Assembly (NCBI RefSeq): GCF_016734765.1 | Contig: NZ_JAERQE010000011.1 | Location: 62,001 to 126,000 of the forward strand | DNA: 64,000 bases | Origin: Microvirga soli | Lineage (GTDB): Bacteria; Pseudomonadota; Alphaproteobacteria; Rhizobiales; Beijerinckiaceae | Direction of reading: 5' to 3' | In this document: positions 44,489 to 52,886 of the stretch, piece by piece | Numbering within the stretch: position 1 is the first letter of the stretch | Layout of the letters: the number at the start of each line of letters is the position of its first letter | Program-made: the position numbers and the translations under genes | The notes under the pieces: generated by a model | Told to the model about the DNA's origin: nothing | Database searches by the model: none | Seen by the model: only the letters and a program-made list of their open reading frames with translations

Positions 44489-45184
44489 CTAGAACGGGCT
44501 ACTGTTCGTGAATATGCGCGTCTGTAAATCAATTTGAGGCAACTCTTGTGGGCCGAGACGATCCCGCTGAGCCATCCAGTCTGCCTCCTTTTCCTTTGCC
44601 TCTCGCTGTTGATCCAACAGCGCCTGACCCTTTAGGATAGCTGCATGGGTTGGTGCCCCCGCCTTACGGCGCACGCCAGCCTTTCTCGTCGGCTTCATGC
44701 CATCAAGTTCGACATGTGCGCCGTCATTGTAAACAAACCCGCTGAACACCCCTTCCTTAGTCCGTGCAACGACGACGAACTGGCCGATGAAATATTGGGT
44801 GCCTGGAGGGCTCGATATGTGGCCCATCTTCACCAGTTCAAAGCGTTCATCCTGTTTCATTTCCATCGCCATGGTCGAAGCATCGGAATAAAGGGCCAGC
44901 ATTTCAGCATCCATCTCATTAGCCTCGTGCTTCTTATTGGCCCAGGTCAGAACCACTTTTGGTTCAACCAGTTGCACAACCCGCCACCATTCCGGCTTCT
45001 TCAGGTCGATGTTCCATCCCGAAGTCCAAGCGAACAGCTTCAAAGCGAAGTCACTCTTGCCTTTGATCCGAGCGGCCACAGACCGATTATCGAAGAACTG
45101 AGCCTGAAGAACAGTAATCGACTCTATGACAGGCAAGCGAGCCCACGATGCGTCTTTCGACGCCTTGATTAATTTTTTTGACAT
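44489..45184 (-). CDS. Unknown island protein, 231 residues
   Basis: The protein reads MSKKLIKASKDASWARLP, with a middle part LVKMGHISSPPGTQYFIGQF and a basic, Gln-rich C-terminus (LLDQQREAKEKEADWMAQRD). It is 12 bases upstream of the FKLRW pair on the same strand and probably in one transcript with it. No family is recognised. Upstream lies an AT-rich region with inverted repeats. Confidence 0.6.
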   Translation of the reverse strand: MSKKLIKASKDASWARLPVIESITVLQAQFFDNRSVAARIKGKSDFALKLFAWTSGWNIDLKKPEWWRVVQLVEPKVVLTWANKKHEANEMDAEMLALYSDASTMAMEMKQDERFELVKMGHISSPPGTQYFIGQFVVVARTKEGVFSGFVYNDGAHVELDGMKPTRKAGVRRKAGAPTHAAILKGQALLDQQREAKEKEADWMAQRDRLGPQELPQIDLQTRIFTNSSPF

Positions 45185-45277
45185 ATAAAATACCCTAAGT
45201 ACAAAGCATAACAGTTGATCTCGCTACACATAAATCGTACAATTTTTTAACTTCTAAATTCGATATTATTTTTTAAT

Positions 45278-45332
45278 GTTTCTCATTAGTATGGTCGATA
45301 GATAGATATACTAATATTTACTAATGAGAAAC
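45278..45332. repeat. 14-bp inverted repeat in an AT-rich region
   Basis: GTTTCTCATTAGTA (45278-45291) and its exact complement (45319-45332) flank a 27-base AT-rich centre that contains another TACTAAT word. A short CGGCCT-TTTC-type hairpin follows at 45353-45367. It lies upstream of the 231-residue gene. It could be an operator, or part of a replication origin, given the AT content and the Cys-rich protein nearby. Confidence 0.5.
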
Positions 45333-45471
45333 CGAGCTTAAGATCGTTTCTTCGGCCTTTCAGGCCGTATCTAATATCGCTTTCGCTATCTATCTCCTTC
45401 CAGTCGATACAAAATCTAATAGGTCAGCCGCTCCGCGCCTGCCCTTGACGGCACTCGCCAGGGCTCATGCG

Positions 45472-45963
45472 TCAATTCAATAGATGACGGGCTGTTAGCC
45501 ACCGCGTCTTCGATTGATGGGAAGAGATCAAAGGAGCGAATTCGCTTCCGCTCGGCTGCGCCTCGTCAGGCCCTAAGGACAGGACCAAGTCGAGAGAAAG
45601 CCATCCCGTATATTGGCAACGTCGAGACACGACGCCGCCCAAGGCCCCATCGCCCATTCGCGATGGGTATCTGGACCCTGGTTCTCCGACCAACTCAAAC
45701 CATCGCGGTGGATCGAGCGACATCAGCCTCAGCGGATCGCTCCGGGTCTTGGCCAGGATGACGATCTTCACTCGCCTATGGTCCTTAAGCCGATACTCGA
45801 TCAGGCTATCCGGCATCATCTCGGCAAGCATCGAGACTATCTGCAACATCACTGCACGGCAGTGAGAGAGCAGGCACGTGATTTCCGCAGAATGGTGCAG
45901 CCTGCCATCCCCGGCGTGGGTGCAGACCTTGTGGAACTCGGCAATTTGACAGGCGGCACTCAC
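45472..45963 (-). CDS. Hypothetical island protein, 163 residues
   Basis: A GTG at 45963 follows an AGGAGAT ribosome site and opens a frame with VMLQIVSMLAEMMPDSLIEY, RLKDHRRVKIVILAKTRSD and a C-terminal basic, Trp-containing tail. It is the only frame with a good start signal here, but the family is unknown and the product may be spurious. Confidence 0.45.
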   Translation of the reverse strand: MSAACQIAEFHKVCTHAGDGRLHHSAEITCLLSHCRAVMLQIVSMLAEMMPDSLIEYRLKDHRRVKIVILAKTRSDPLRLMSLDPPRWFELVGEPGSRYPSRMGDGALGGVVSRRCQYTGWLSLDLVLSLGPDEAQPSGSEFAPLISSHQSKTRWLTARHLLN

Positions 45964-46170
45964 GGCGATCTCCTAAAGCAATGACAGGAAATATCCATCG
46001 CATTGGATAGTTGTAAAGATAAAATTGCACCTAGTTCCAAAGTATTAAAATAGTAACACGAAAAAACTATACGTTGTATTAGCGATCTTAAATCAATTAA
46101 TAATAAAATCGTAACCGAAAATATTATTTGGCGGGCATATGCGTCATTAGAGAGCGCATAAATACGTCCA

Positions 46171-46722
46171 GTGCGCCACACATGCCAATCCGCCCATCGC
46201 TGTAACCAGACTGTCTGCGAAACCTGCTGCTGGCGGTATTGTGGCCGCGTGGCTCGCCAAATCCTCCGAGTGAAAGCTGGCGAGGTGTGCCGGTTCGAAT
46301 TTGCGGTTCCTGGCATGACACAGGACAGCTTCAGATCGTGGCGGATAACAACCCGCAACTTCATCGACTATCAGCGCAGAAAGTGTCCCCTGTGGAAGTC
46401 AGTCGGCCTATACGCTTGGCTGACCCAGGATGGCACCATACGAGGTGTCATCAATCTCGGCTCACTCGCTTCAACAGAAATTCTGGCCAGTTTCAGTTCG
46501 CGGTGGCCGACCGTCATCGAGGCTATCGAGCCGAAGGAGTTGCGTGCAGAGCTTTATGCGATTGTTCACCCATCCGTAATCTCGACCGGTCCCGGCTTCG
46601 GAAGGCGTTATCAGTCTATGAAGCTGGCAATTCATCCCTGCCGGAGAGATCAACTGATCGCGCAGTCATCCGGACGCTCGTCACCTCGATATTCATGCGA
46701 GCCAATGCCGGTGCTGATCTGA
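46171..46722 (+). CDS. Cys-rich protein, possible replication protein
   Basis: The 183-residue protein opens with a cysteine cluster (CQSAHRCNQTVCETCCWRYC), then FEFAVPGMTQDSFRSWRITT, QDGTIRGVINLGSLASTEIL and a basic end. The order Cys cluster, FVTLT-like strand, helix and DG turn is loosely like rolling-circle initiators, but the catalytic HUH and Tyr motifs are not visible. It is a plausible replication or DNA-binding protein of the island, at low certainty. Confidence 0.45.
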   Translation: MRHTCQSAHRCNQTVCETCCWRYCGRVARQILRVKAGEVCRFEFAVPGMTQDSFRSWRITTRNFIDYQRRKCPLWKSVGLYAWLTQDGTIRGVINLGSLASTEILASFSSRWPTVIEAIEPKELRAELYAIVHPSVISTGPGFGRRYQSMKLAIHPCRRDQLIAQSSGRSSPRYSCEPMPVLI

Positions 46723-46811
46723 ATAAATATCATGAAAATTCGACCCCTGGTGTGCGTCAGCGCCGGAGCCACGAGTGTCAAAGAAGAAATACATCGAAGG
46801 AGCCTGCACCA

Positions 46812-47141
46812 GTGCGCGAAACCACCTCAGCAATCTATCCGATCTCGCTCGACCAAGCCCACGAACTCGCAGAGCGCATCAACCTGCCTGGGCTGCGAAC
46901 GACCATAGAAGGCACGCTCTACTGGGGCCACCTCTGCTCCAACTTGAGCGATGCGACCCTGTTTGCACTTCGATTCGACGCGCAGCGATGGCCTGCTGAC
47001 GATCCGGATGTGTTCTTGATGATCACATCAAACCCTGAAGTGACCAAGGACTGGTACGACGAGATCAGGCTTCCAATGGTTGCAATTGAATTCGGAAGCC
47101 TCAATGACCTTCGCCGCTTCGAATTGGCATTATGGGCTTGA
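46812..47141 (+). CDS. Small island protein, loosely related to the FKLRW pair
   Basis: The start is a GTG at 46812, preceded by an AAGGAG site; the longer upstream frame overlaps the Cys-rich gene and is not protein-like. The 109-residue product contains SNLSDATLFALRFDAQRWPA and ends MVAIEFGSLNDLRRFELALW. The last element resembles the F-x-x-L-x-x-x-x-x-F-K-L-R-W ending of the proteins at 43822 and 44123, so it may be a third relative. Function unknown. Confidence 0.55.
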   Translation: MRETTSAIYPISLDQAHELAERINLPGLRTTIEGTLYWGHLCSNLSDATLFALRFDAQRWPADDPDVFLMITSNPEVTKDWYDEIRLPMVAIEFGSLNDLRRFELALWA

Positions 47142-47144
47142 GTG

Positions 47145-47405
47145 ATGAGATTGTACGAAATCGACATAGCAGGGGATATTCGCCGCTCCCTCCAGCGTTC
47201 CACACCGAGCGGCGTATGCCGGTCGGAATTGCTCCAGGCACTGTACGGTGATCCCGAGCGCTCTGAGGTCGAGAGGTTGCAAGCCGACAAACTGAAGGCT
47301 GAGATTGCGCTGAAGCTGGCAGATGCTGAGAAGAAGGACGCTGAGGCCGAGAAAGCGCGAGCGATGACCCGAGCCCTTCGGATGGCCAATCACCAAAAAG
47401 CATAG
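47145..47405 (+). CDS. Small coiled-coil protein
   Basis: The 86-residue protein is almost entirely heptad-like and charged: SEVERLQADKLKAEIALKLA and DAEKKDAEAEKARAMTRALR. It starts 4 bases after the previous stop. It may be a structural or oligomerising partner of a neighbouring island protein. Confidence 0.55.
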   Translation: MRLYEIDIAGDIRRSLQRSTPSGVCRSELLQALYGDPERSEVERLQADKLKAEIALKLADAEKKDAEAEKARAMTRALRMANHQKA

Positions 47406-47459
47406 TGGATTTCCCTGGCCAGGGAACGATAGATTGCGTGCAATCTGCTCGTGCTACCA

Positions 47460-49130
47460 ATGCGAGCGCCGGGGGCAAAAGTGGCTTACACGACCAAAAC
47501 CTATAAGTGGTCCTATTCGGGATCAATCCTCTCCTATGGCGTTGGCGACTTCAATCGCGATGGTCGCCTAGACTTTGCCTTCGGTGGCCCTGAAACGCCA
47601 TTCAAGAACGTTACCCGCCCCTTCGACATCATCACGGTCACGGCTTCGGGTTCGATCCTCGACTCGACCAAGATCATGAAGACGGCTCCCAGAGCAGTTC
47701 ATGCCCGCGAGATGTTTGTGGCCGATTTCAATAACGACGGCGCTGATGACTTCTTCTCAGCCAATCACGGCTACGATGGGCCTTCGTTTCCCGGCGAGCG
47801 CAATACGATGATGCTATCCTCCGGTCGGATGATGATGGACGCATCCAAGACCCTGCCGAACCGAGTAGGGTTTTCCCATCAAGTATCCGGTGGGGATATC
47901 GACAATGACGGTGATATTGATCTGTTCGTGGGCGATGCCAACTGGTCAGAGTTTGGACCGTATCTACTGATCAACGATGGCAAGGGAAGGCTAACCCAGC
48001 GGGACGAGGGCATTCCTGATCGGATCGGTAAAGGCTACAACGACGCTGCAAATTCGCTGCAATCGAGCCTATTGACCGACATCAATGGCGACGGTTCTCT
48101 TGATCTGTTGGCGGGGTTTACCAATGATGCCTCCAAGGCGGGCGTCACCTACCTCAACGACGGCAAAGGCAACTTTCTGCTAGAGACCGAGGTCGAACTT
48201 CCCCGTGGCATCTACGGAGCCAAGAATACCTTTGTGAACGATATCATAAGCATTGATATCAATCGCGACGGCTTCAACGATCTGATCCTCAACACGACTC
48301 CGTTTAAGCCATACTACCAGGGCCAGAAGCTACAAATCTTGATCAATGACCGGACAGGACATTTTCGCGACGAGACCAAGGCCCGGATCAAGCAGGACGG
48401 TAAAGGGCATTGGAATCAGACCATCCAAGCCGTGGACATCGACAACGATGGTGACAAGGATTTGGTCGTCCAGAGCGATCTGGGCTCGCCCTCAAGCCAG
48501 ACTATGATCTGGATCAATACTGGCGGCAAATTCAAACCAGCCCCTTCGTCGATGCTCAAGGATTTCCAGGGCACTATTCTCGCCATGGATTTCAACAAGG
48601 ATGGGCGTATGGATTTCCTGTCCTATCAACAAGAAGGCAACGCCAATGGCTGGATCGGCACTGACAAGTGGACGTTCAAGACACATCTCAACACGTCCAC
48701 CAAGGCCGCTTATCTGTGGGGTACGCCTTATAAGGACCAATTGAAGGGCGACAGCGGCAGCAACAAGCTTGTAGGTGGCGCTGGCAATGATGTCCTCACT
48801 GGCGGCAAAGGCAAGGACGCCTTTGTTTTCGACAGTCCGCTTCGGCGCAATGTGGACACGATTAAGGACTTCAACGTGAAGGACGATTCGATCTGGCTTG
48901 AGAACGCGATCTTCCACGGCATCGGCTGGGGAACCCCAGCGCGTCCTCAACGGATGGCTGCTGACATGTTCAAGCTGTACGGCGAAGAGGGTGGCGCCAA
49001 GATCATCTACAACAAGGCCAGCGGTAGCCTGTTCTATGACGCTGATGGGTCAGGCGATGGCGGGATGATTAAACTCGCACAGACTACCAAGAACCTGAAA
49101 CTCACGGCAGCAGATTTCTACCTGATCTGA
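47460..49130 (+). CDS. FG-GAP repeat protein with RTX-type C-terminus
   Basis: The protein of about 556 residues has seven FG-GAP/VCBS-type calcium repeats (VGDFNRDGRLDFAFGG, VADFNNDGADDFFSAN, DIDNDGDIDLFVG, DINGDGSLDLLAGF, DINRDGFNDLILN, DIDNDGDKDLVVQ, DFNKDGRMDFLSY) forming a beta-propeller. The C-terminus has one glycine-rich RTX repeat set (SNKLVGGAGNDVLTGGKGKD) and a typical type I secretion end (FDADGSGDGG-like, then a final LTAADFYLI). It should be secreted and bind calcium and perhaps a cell-surface ligand. No type I exporter is encoded in the island. Confidence 0.85.
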   Translation: MRAPGAKVAYTTKTYKWSYSGSILSYGVGDFNRDGRLDFAFGGPETPFKNVTRPFDIITVTASGSILDSTKIMKTAPRAVHAREMFVADFNNDGADDFFSANHGYDGPSFPGERNTMMLSSGRMMMDASKTLPNRVGFSHQVSGGDIDNDGDIDLFVGDANWSEFGPYLLINDGKGRLTQRDEGIPDRIGKGYNDAANSLQSSLLTDINGDGSLDLLAGFTNDASKAGVTYLNDGKGNFLLETEVELPRGIYGAKNTFVNDIISIDINRDGFNDLILNTTPFKPYYQGQKLQILINDRTGHFRDETKARIKQDGKGHWNQTIQAVDIDNDGDKDLVVQSDLGSPSSQTMIWINTGGKFKPAPSSMLKDFQGTILAMDFNKDGRMDFLSYQQEGNANGWIGTDKWTFKTHLNTSTKAAYLWGTPYKDQLKGDSGSNKLVGGAGNDVLTGGKGKDAFVFDSPLRRNVDTIKDFNVKDDSIWLENAIFHGIGWGTPARPQRMAADMFKLYGEEGGAKIIYNKASGSLFYDADGSGDGGMIKLAQTTKNLKLTAADFYLI

Positions 49131-49144
49131 GCCCATATCCGAGC

Positions 49145-49177
49145 GAGGGCTGTTTCTGATAGAAAGCGACAGCCCTT
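49145..49177 (+). terminator. Hairpin after the FG-GAP/RTX gene
   Basis: AGGGCTGT (49146-49153) pairs with ACAGCCCT (49169-49176), with an inner TTTCT/AGAAA pairing possible, 15 bases after the gene stop. A short T-rich stretch follows. This fits a terminator for the preceding gene. Confidence 0.55.
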
Positions 49178-49457
49178 CCTTGTCCTCCAAGTTGGCGATC
49201 CTAGCGCCACTGAAGCTCGACAAGTTCAACCTCTCCATATTTCCGGCGAAGTTCTTGGACGACGAGAAATTCGGATGCGTGAAGCACGCGCACGGACGTG
49301 GAACTGATTGTCCAGGCCCTGCTGGCGTCTGATCTCTTGTATCTGAAACGAACCCACGCCAGCGGTCTGATCGACACTTATTTCTCCCTCTCACTCTCTA
49401 CAGGAGTTTCGGTGATCCGTTTGACGGTCTCTTCGACAGTGGACCGGATCATCCTTA
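49178..49457. other. Intergenic stretch, no gene seen
   Basis: No supported frame or motif is seen between the RTX-gene hairpin and the end of the resolvase gene. Confidence 0.4.
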
Positions 49458-50033
49458 TCAAGCTCCGGGTTCGCTCGGACCAGTCTCGCTGAGGATGCGG
49501 TAGACGGATGCTCGGCTGATCTTCAGGCGCTTGGCGATATCACTGGGCGCGACACTCTCAGCCTTGAGTTTCGCCACTTCGGCACTTTGTCGGCGGGCAG
49601 TGGGCACTCTCCCGCGAAACTTGCCATCCCTTCTGGCCTTTGCGATCCCAATTTTCTGACGCTCAAGCATGATCTCGCGCTCCCATTGGACGATACCGCC
49701 GACGAGCGTCATCATCAGCCGCCCATTTGGCGTGCTGGTGTCGATATCCAGATCGAGAATGCGCAGGGCAACACCTTTTTTCTCAAGGTGCTGTACGATC
49801 TCCCAGAGATGCGGAACGGATCGGGCGAGCCTGGAAAGCGACGTGACAACGAGCGTGTCGTTCTTTCGGCAGAACTTCAGCACCTCGTCCAAAACAGGCC
49901 GCTTCCCAACCGAACTGGCCTCCTCGATGAAAAGGTGGTCATTCTCGACCCCGAGCTTGCGCAGGGTTTCCACTTGGGCTTCAAGCCCTGCCTTCTGTTC
50001 GTCGGTACTCGTGCGTGCCAGTCCAATCAGCAT
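49458..50033 (-). CDS. Small serine resolvase/invertase
   Basis: The 191-residue protein is a Tn3/Hin-type recombinase: catalytic Ser in IGLARTSTDEQKAGLEAQVE, LVVTSLSRLARSVPHLWEIV with its Arg residues, STPNGRLMMTLVGGIVQWER, and a C-terminal HTH (APSDIAKRLKISRASVYRIL). It resolves or inverts DNA between short sites. The ATG at 50033 is used because the upstream residues are not domain-like. Repeats at 50051-50134 may be its sites. Confidence 0.88.
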   Translation of the reverse strand: MLIGLARTSTDEQKAGLEAQVETLRKLGVENDHLFIEEASSVGKRPVLDEVLKFCRKNDTLVVTSLSRLARSVPHLWEIVQHLEKKGVALRILDLDIDTSTPNGRLMMTLVGGIVQWEREIMLERQKIGIAKARRDGKFRGRVPTARRQSAEVAKLKAESVAPSDIAKRLKISRASVYRILSETGPSEPGA

Positions 50034-50050
50034 GGTTGCTCCCAGTTCGT

Positions 50051-50134
50051 GTGAGACAACTATGCGAGACTTGGCCGTAAAGATCAAGAGACAACTTGTG
50101 TGAGACACATTCCTGGCGGGTAGGGCAGTCTCAC
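50051..50134. repeat. GTGAGAC repeats, possible resolvase site
   Basis: GTGAGACA occurs at 50051-50058 and 50100-50107, and the complement GTCTCAC at 50128-50134, all within 100 bases upstream of the resolvase gene. Direct and inverted short repeats next to a serine resolvase are expected for a res-type site. Confidence 0.4.
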
Positions 50135-50249
50135 TAGGTCAGGGTCCATTGGGACACCATTATCGTCGCTTCGCCGCGTAACCTAGACGGGTGAGGTGTC
50201 ATTGCGAGAATATGATATGTGGCTGTAGCTCGGCGGTTTCAGGTTCCTC

Positions 50250-50504
50250 ATGCCTGATGTTGATAGAGATGATCCGCCCGATTGGGTTGTGCAATTGCGG
50301 CAGGAGATGGCGCAGGGTCTCGCAGAGGAGCTTGATGCCCGAACGAAAGCATTATTAGCGCAGGAGCCTCGGGTAATCCGTGCGGGTCTCACCCTCCTTA
50401 GGCTACTAACGCGGAAACAATGGCGCGATGCACCAGCCATATGCGCTAGCCGGTCTCTTAAGCATCAAACACTTCATCTTGCGACAGCAGGCCGATGGCC
50501 CTGA
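50250..50504 (+). CDS. Possible small protein
   Basis: An 84-residue frame begins MPDVDRDDPPDWVVQLRQEM and has a helical part (AEELDARTKALLAQEPRVIR). The second half is less protein-like. It could be a small helical protein of the island or a chance frame. Confidence 0.3.
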   Translation: MPDVDRDDPPDWVVQLRQEMAQGLAEELDARTKALLAQEPRVIRAGLTLLRLLTRKQWRDAPAICASRSLKHQTLHLATAGRWP

Positions 50505-50539
50505 TCTCTAGGACCGGAGCCATCGGCGTTCCCCAAGTG

Positions 50540-51187
50540 TCACTTCTTCTGAGTGGCGGCTTCCGCGATTTTCCGCGTCAACTGGAATACGGTAGTGGAT
50601 GGTGCTCCGTATGGAACTCCTTCCTCTTCTCTACGCTTCAATTGGCGCTCTGCCCGATCCTGAGCCTTTGCAAGGTCTTTAAGAACCGCAGCACAGTCTA
50701 GCGTCTTCCCCTTTGACGGGTCGTACTGCGCACAGAGACTCTTGAGGTGCTTCTGGACCTCGTGTCTGTCATGAGGCTTATGGAAATCATCGAAATGAAG
50801 GATAAGCCAAATCTCAAAGCAAGGATTTGATCTCGCGACGTTAATGCCCTTACCCTCGCAGACCCGAAGCGCTTGGTCAAAATGAGGATGCTCATCGCGA
50901 TCAAATACAGCCCAAATTTCGTCTTTCTCCTCAAACGAATCGCGCTTCTTCCTGCTGCCCCTTGTCAGCCCCATCTCTTGCGCGCGATCCGAAGCAGTTT
51001 CAGCGATCTTCGAAGGATCGCCTACCGCGCCAATAGCTTCTACTTCAACCAACGTGCCCTTAAAAAGAACTTTTAAAGCATTGAAGTAGTCGGGCTCTGT
51101 ATTTTTACCTTCACAGTACAGAATGAACTTCTTCTTGGGAGTGACCTTCGCAGCAGGTCTGGACAAACTCGGAATGCGGCGAGACAT
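50540..51187 (-). CDS. RloB-like protein (AbiL-type defence partner)
   Basis: The 215-residue protein resembles RloB: it starts SRRIPSLSRPAAKVTPKKKF, with FILYCEGKNTEPDYFNALKV, DEIWAVFDRDEHPHFDQALR and NPCFEIWLILHFDDFHKPHD, the Toprim-like motifs (EGK...D-x-D...). RloB and RloA occur together next to restriction systems and in AbiL-like phage-abortive pairs. It overlaps nothing and starts 2 bases downstream of the RloA-like gene. Confidence 0.85.
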   Translation of the reverse strand: MSRRIPSLSRPAAKVTPKKKFILYCEGKNTEPDYFNALKVLFKGTLVEVEAIGAVGDPSKIAETASDRAQEMGLTRGSRKKRDSFEEKDEIWAVFDRDEHPHFDQALRVCEGKGINVARSNPCFEIWLILHFDDFHKPHDRHEVQKHLKSLCAQYDPSKGKTLDCAAVLKDLAKAQDRAERQLKRREEEGVPYGAPSTTVFQLTRKIAEAATQKK

Positions 51188-51189
51188 GA

Positions 51190-52485
51190 TCAGTGGCTCT
51201 GGAACAAGGTAGTAACTGGACCAGCAAACGGTATTGCGCCGAACCGTCCCTCTAGGTATCCCTTCTCGATATTGTCGGTTCTCCGAGTTTGAATATCTGA
51301 AAGGGGAAAGACATGAGTTGCGCCCCTGTGGTCCTTCTCTGTGAACCAAATTTGGTCACGACGAAGCATGGGGGAGCGCATCAAGTTTGTATCATGGGTA
51401 GTCGCGACAAGCTGAGCCCCTTTTGAATTGATAGCTTTATTTGAAAACAGGGAAACAAAGGCTTCACATGCTTGCGTATGCAAGCTTGCATCCAATTCAT
51501 CAACGACAAGCAAAGAGCCTTCGTCCAAGGCTCTGAACGCAGCACTTGCCAATAGAAGCAACCTACGAGTGCCCGCACTCTCTTTTTCAGGCATGAAGAA
51601 AACTCTCACTCCATCCACGCCTTGGTGTGCCAGTTCAATGACAACCTTTTTCTTGTCTTCCTGCGCTTCCTCCATTGAATTAGTTCCACCGAACAGTACG
51701 GGCGATAGGCGCTGAATAAAAGTATCGATCTCTTTAGAAATCAAAAGCTGCTGCTTATTCATTTCCTTTTCAACGCGACGGAACCCGACGACCCCTGTTC
51801 CCACCTTATTGATAAGGTCAATGGTGCGCTGATCGATACCATTATCTTTAAATTGGGTTGAGATTGCAGAGCCACCAACTTCAATATCACTGCTAAAGTG
51901 TATGGACGAAAAGAACGAAGATATCTTTGTTAACTCTTCGTGTCCGTTCTGAATGGCAGCAGAGATGAATAAGCTATTTGGCCGCACTAAATCTGCGATA
52001 ACACGGTTTCTCCCCTTCAAGCCACGCCCGAACTTAAACTCTTTCTCACCAGTACGTTCGTAAAGCATCTGGCGGCGGCCAGAGGGGAATGCGTAAAGCC
52101 ATTCACCGGAGAATGATTCATCTGTTGCTTCAAAGCCAAAATGATAGCGTACTCCATCATGGATGAAGTCTATGTCAAAAACGGACGGAAGTTCTGCCGC
52201 GCCACCACCAAGAGCAAATGCGTCACGTGGCACCGCCCCTTTAACCGCCCCCTTTGGCTGTGAAAGGAGAACCGCTTGACGCATGAAGCGTAGAGCGGAA
52301 ATGAAGTTGCTTTTACCAGATGCGTTCGCCCCATAAATTATGGCTGAGGAGAGCACCTTTGTATTAGGGGCAATCTCACGATCAATTAGGCCCGCCTCAC
52401 CATCTTTCAGCGAACTAGCAATGAGAGAGAGTTCCTGTCCCTCTAATATCGAGCCATGATTGGCCGCACTGAATCTAAGAAGCAT
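51190..52485 (-). CDS. RloA-like AAA ATPase (AbiL-type defence partner)
   Basis: The 431-residue protein has Walker A in IIYGANASGKSNFISALRFM, a Walker B in GSLLVVDELDASLHTQACEA and a late HDTNLMRSPMLRRDQIWFTE, the layout of AAA-15/21-type ATP-binding proteins called RloA or AbiLi. With RloB it forms a predicted phage-defence pair, probably sensing infection and acting on nucleic acid or protein. The start MLLRFSAANHGS at 52485 fits the family. Confidence 0.88.
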   Translation of the reverse strand: MLLRFSAANHGSILEGQELSLIASSLKDGEAGLIDREIAPNTKVLSSAIIYGANASGKSNFISALRFMRQAVLLSQPKGAVKGAVPRDAFALGGGAAELPSVFDIDFIHDGVRYHFGFEATDESFSGEWLYAFPSGRRQMLYERTGEKEFKFGRGLKGRNRVIADLVRPNSLFISAAIQNGHEELTKISSFFSSIHFSSDIEVGGSAISTQFKDNGIDQRTIDLINKVGTGVVGFRRVEKEMNKQQLLISKEIDTFIQRLSPVLFGGTNSMEEAQEDKKKVVIELAHQGVDGVRVFFMPEKESAGTRRLLLLASAAFRALDEGSLLVVDELDASLHTQACEAFVSLFSNKAINSKGAQLVATTHDTNLMRSPMLRRDQIWFTEKDHRGATHVFPLSDIQTRRTDNIEKGYLEGRFGAIPFAGPVTTLFQSH

Positions 52486-52773
52486 ATCTGACCTCAAGTG
52501 CTAACTAGCACGATTTATAGCCCGATTTTGCAAAAAACCAACTAATTTGTCAATTAAATTGCGTCATGGCTACATTAAGATATCATGTAACGTGTCGCCA
52601 TAAACACTTTTGGACCTGAGATGTGACCTTCGCCTTCGAGGCAGCGCCCTTCAGAATTAGATGGAGGCAGTAAATCCGGCAGCCGAGTGGACCAATCCAA
52701 AGGTGCCATTCCCCGCGAACGGCTCGTGTTTCCCAAGCGGTGGGCGCATAATAGCGGGGTAGGAGGGACAACC
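52486..52773. other. AT-richer intergenic stretch
   Basis: No gene is seen; the first about 90 bases after the RloA start are AT-rich and probably hold its promoter. Confidence 0.4.
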
Positions 52774-52878
52774 ATGACGAGGTTTTATGCCGTTCTTGTG
52801 CAGGTCATTCTGTCGTCGGGCTTCGTGCTGGCGATGAATGGCGCAGCCCTGGCGGGAAAGATCATCGGTAACGGCTGA
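52774..52878 (+). CDS. Small exported peptide, 34 residues
   Basis: A strong AGGAGG site is spaced correctly before ATG 52774. The peptide starts MTRFYAVLVQVILSSGFVLA, a signal-like hydrophobic segment, and ends MNGAALAGKIIGNG, with a plausible cleavage after ALA. A hairpin terminator follows at 52887. The signals make it more likely real than chance, but its family and role are unknown. Confidence 0.55.
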   Translation: MTRFYAVLVQVILSSGFVLAMNGAALAGKIIGNG

Positions 52879-52886
52879 CCGAATAC

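Noticed and set aside
45613-45984. Forward frame of 123 codons opposite the 45472-45963 gene
   Set aside because: Rich in His/Arg/Gln and without a ribosome site; the minus-strand frame has AGGAGAT before its GTG.
46239-46811. Longer start for the 46812 gene, giving 300 residues
   Set aside because: The upstream part overlaps the Cys-rich gene and is not protein-like; GTG 46812 has a good AAGGAG site.
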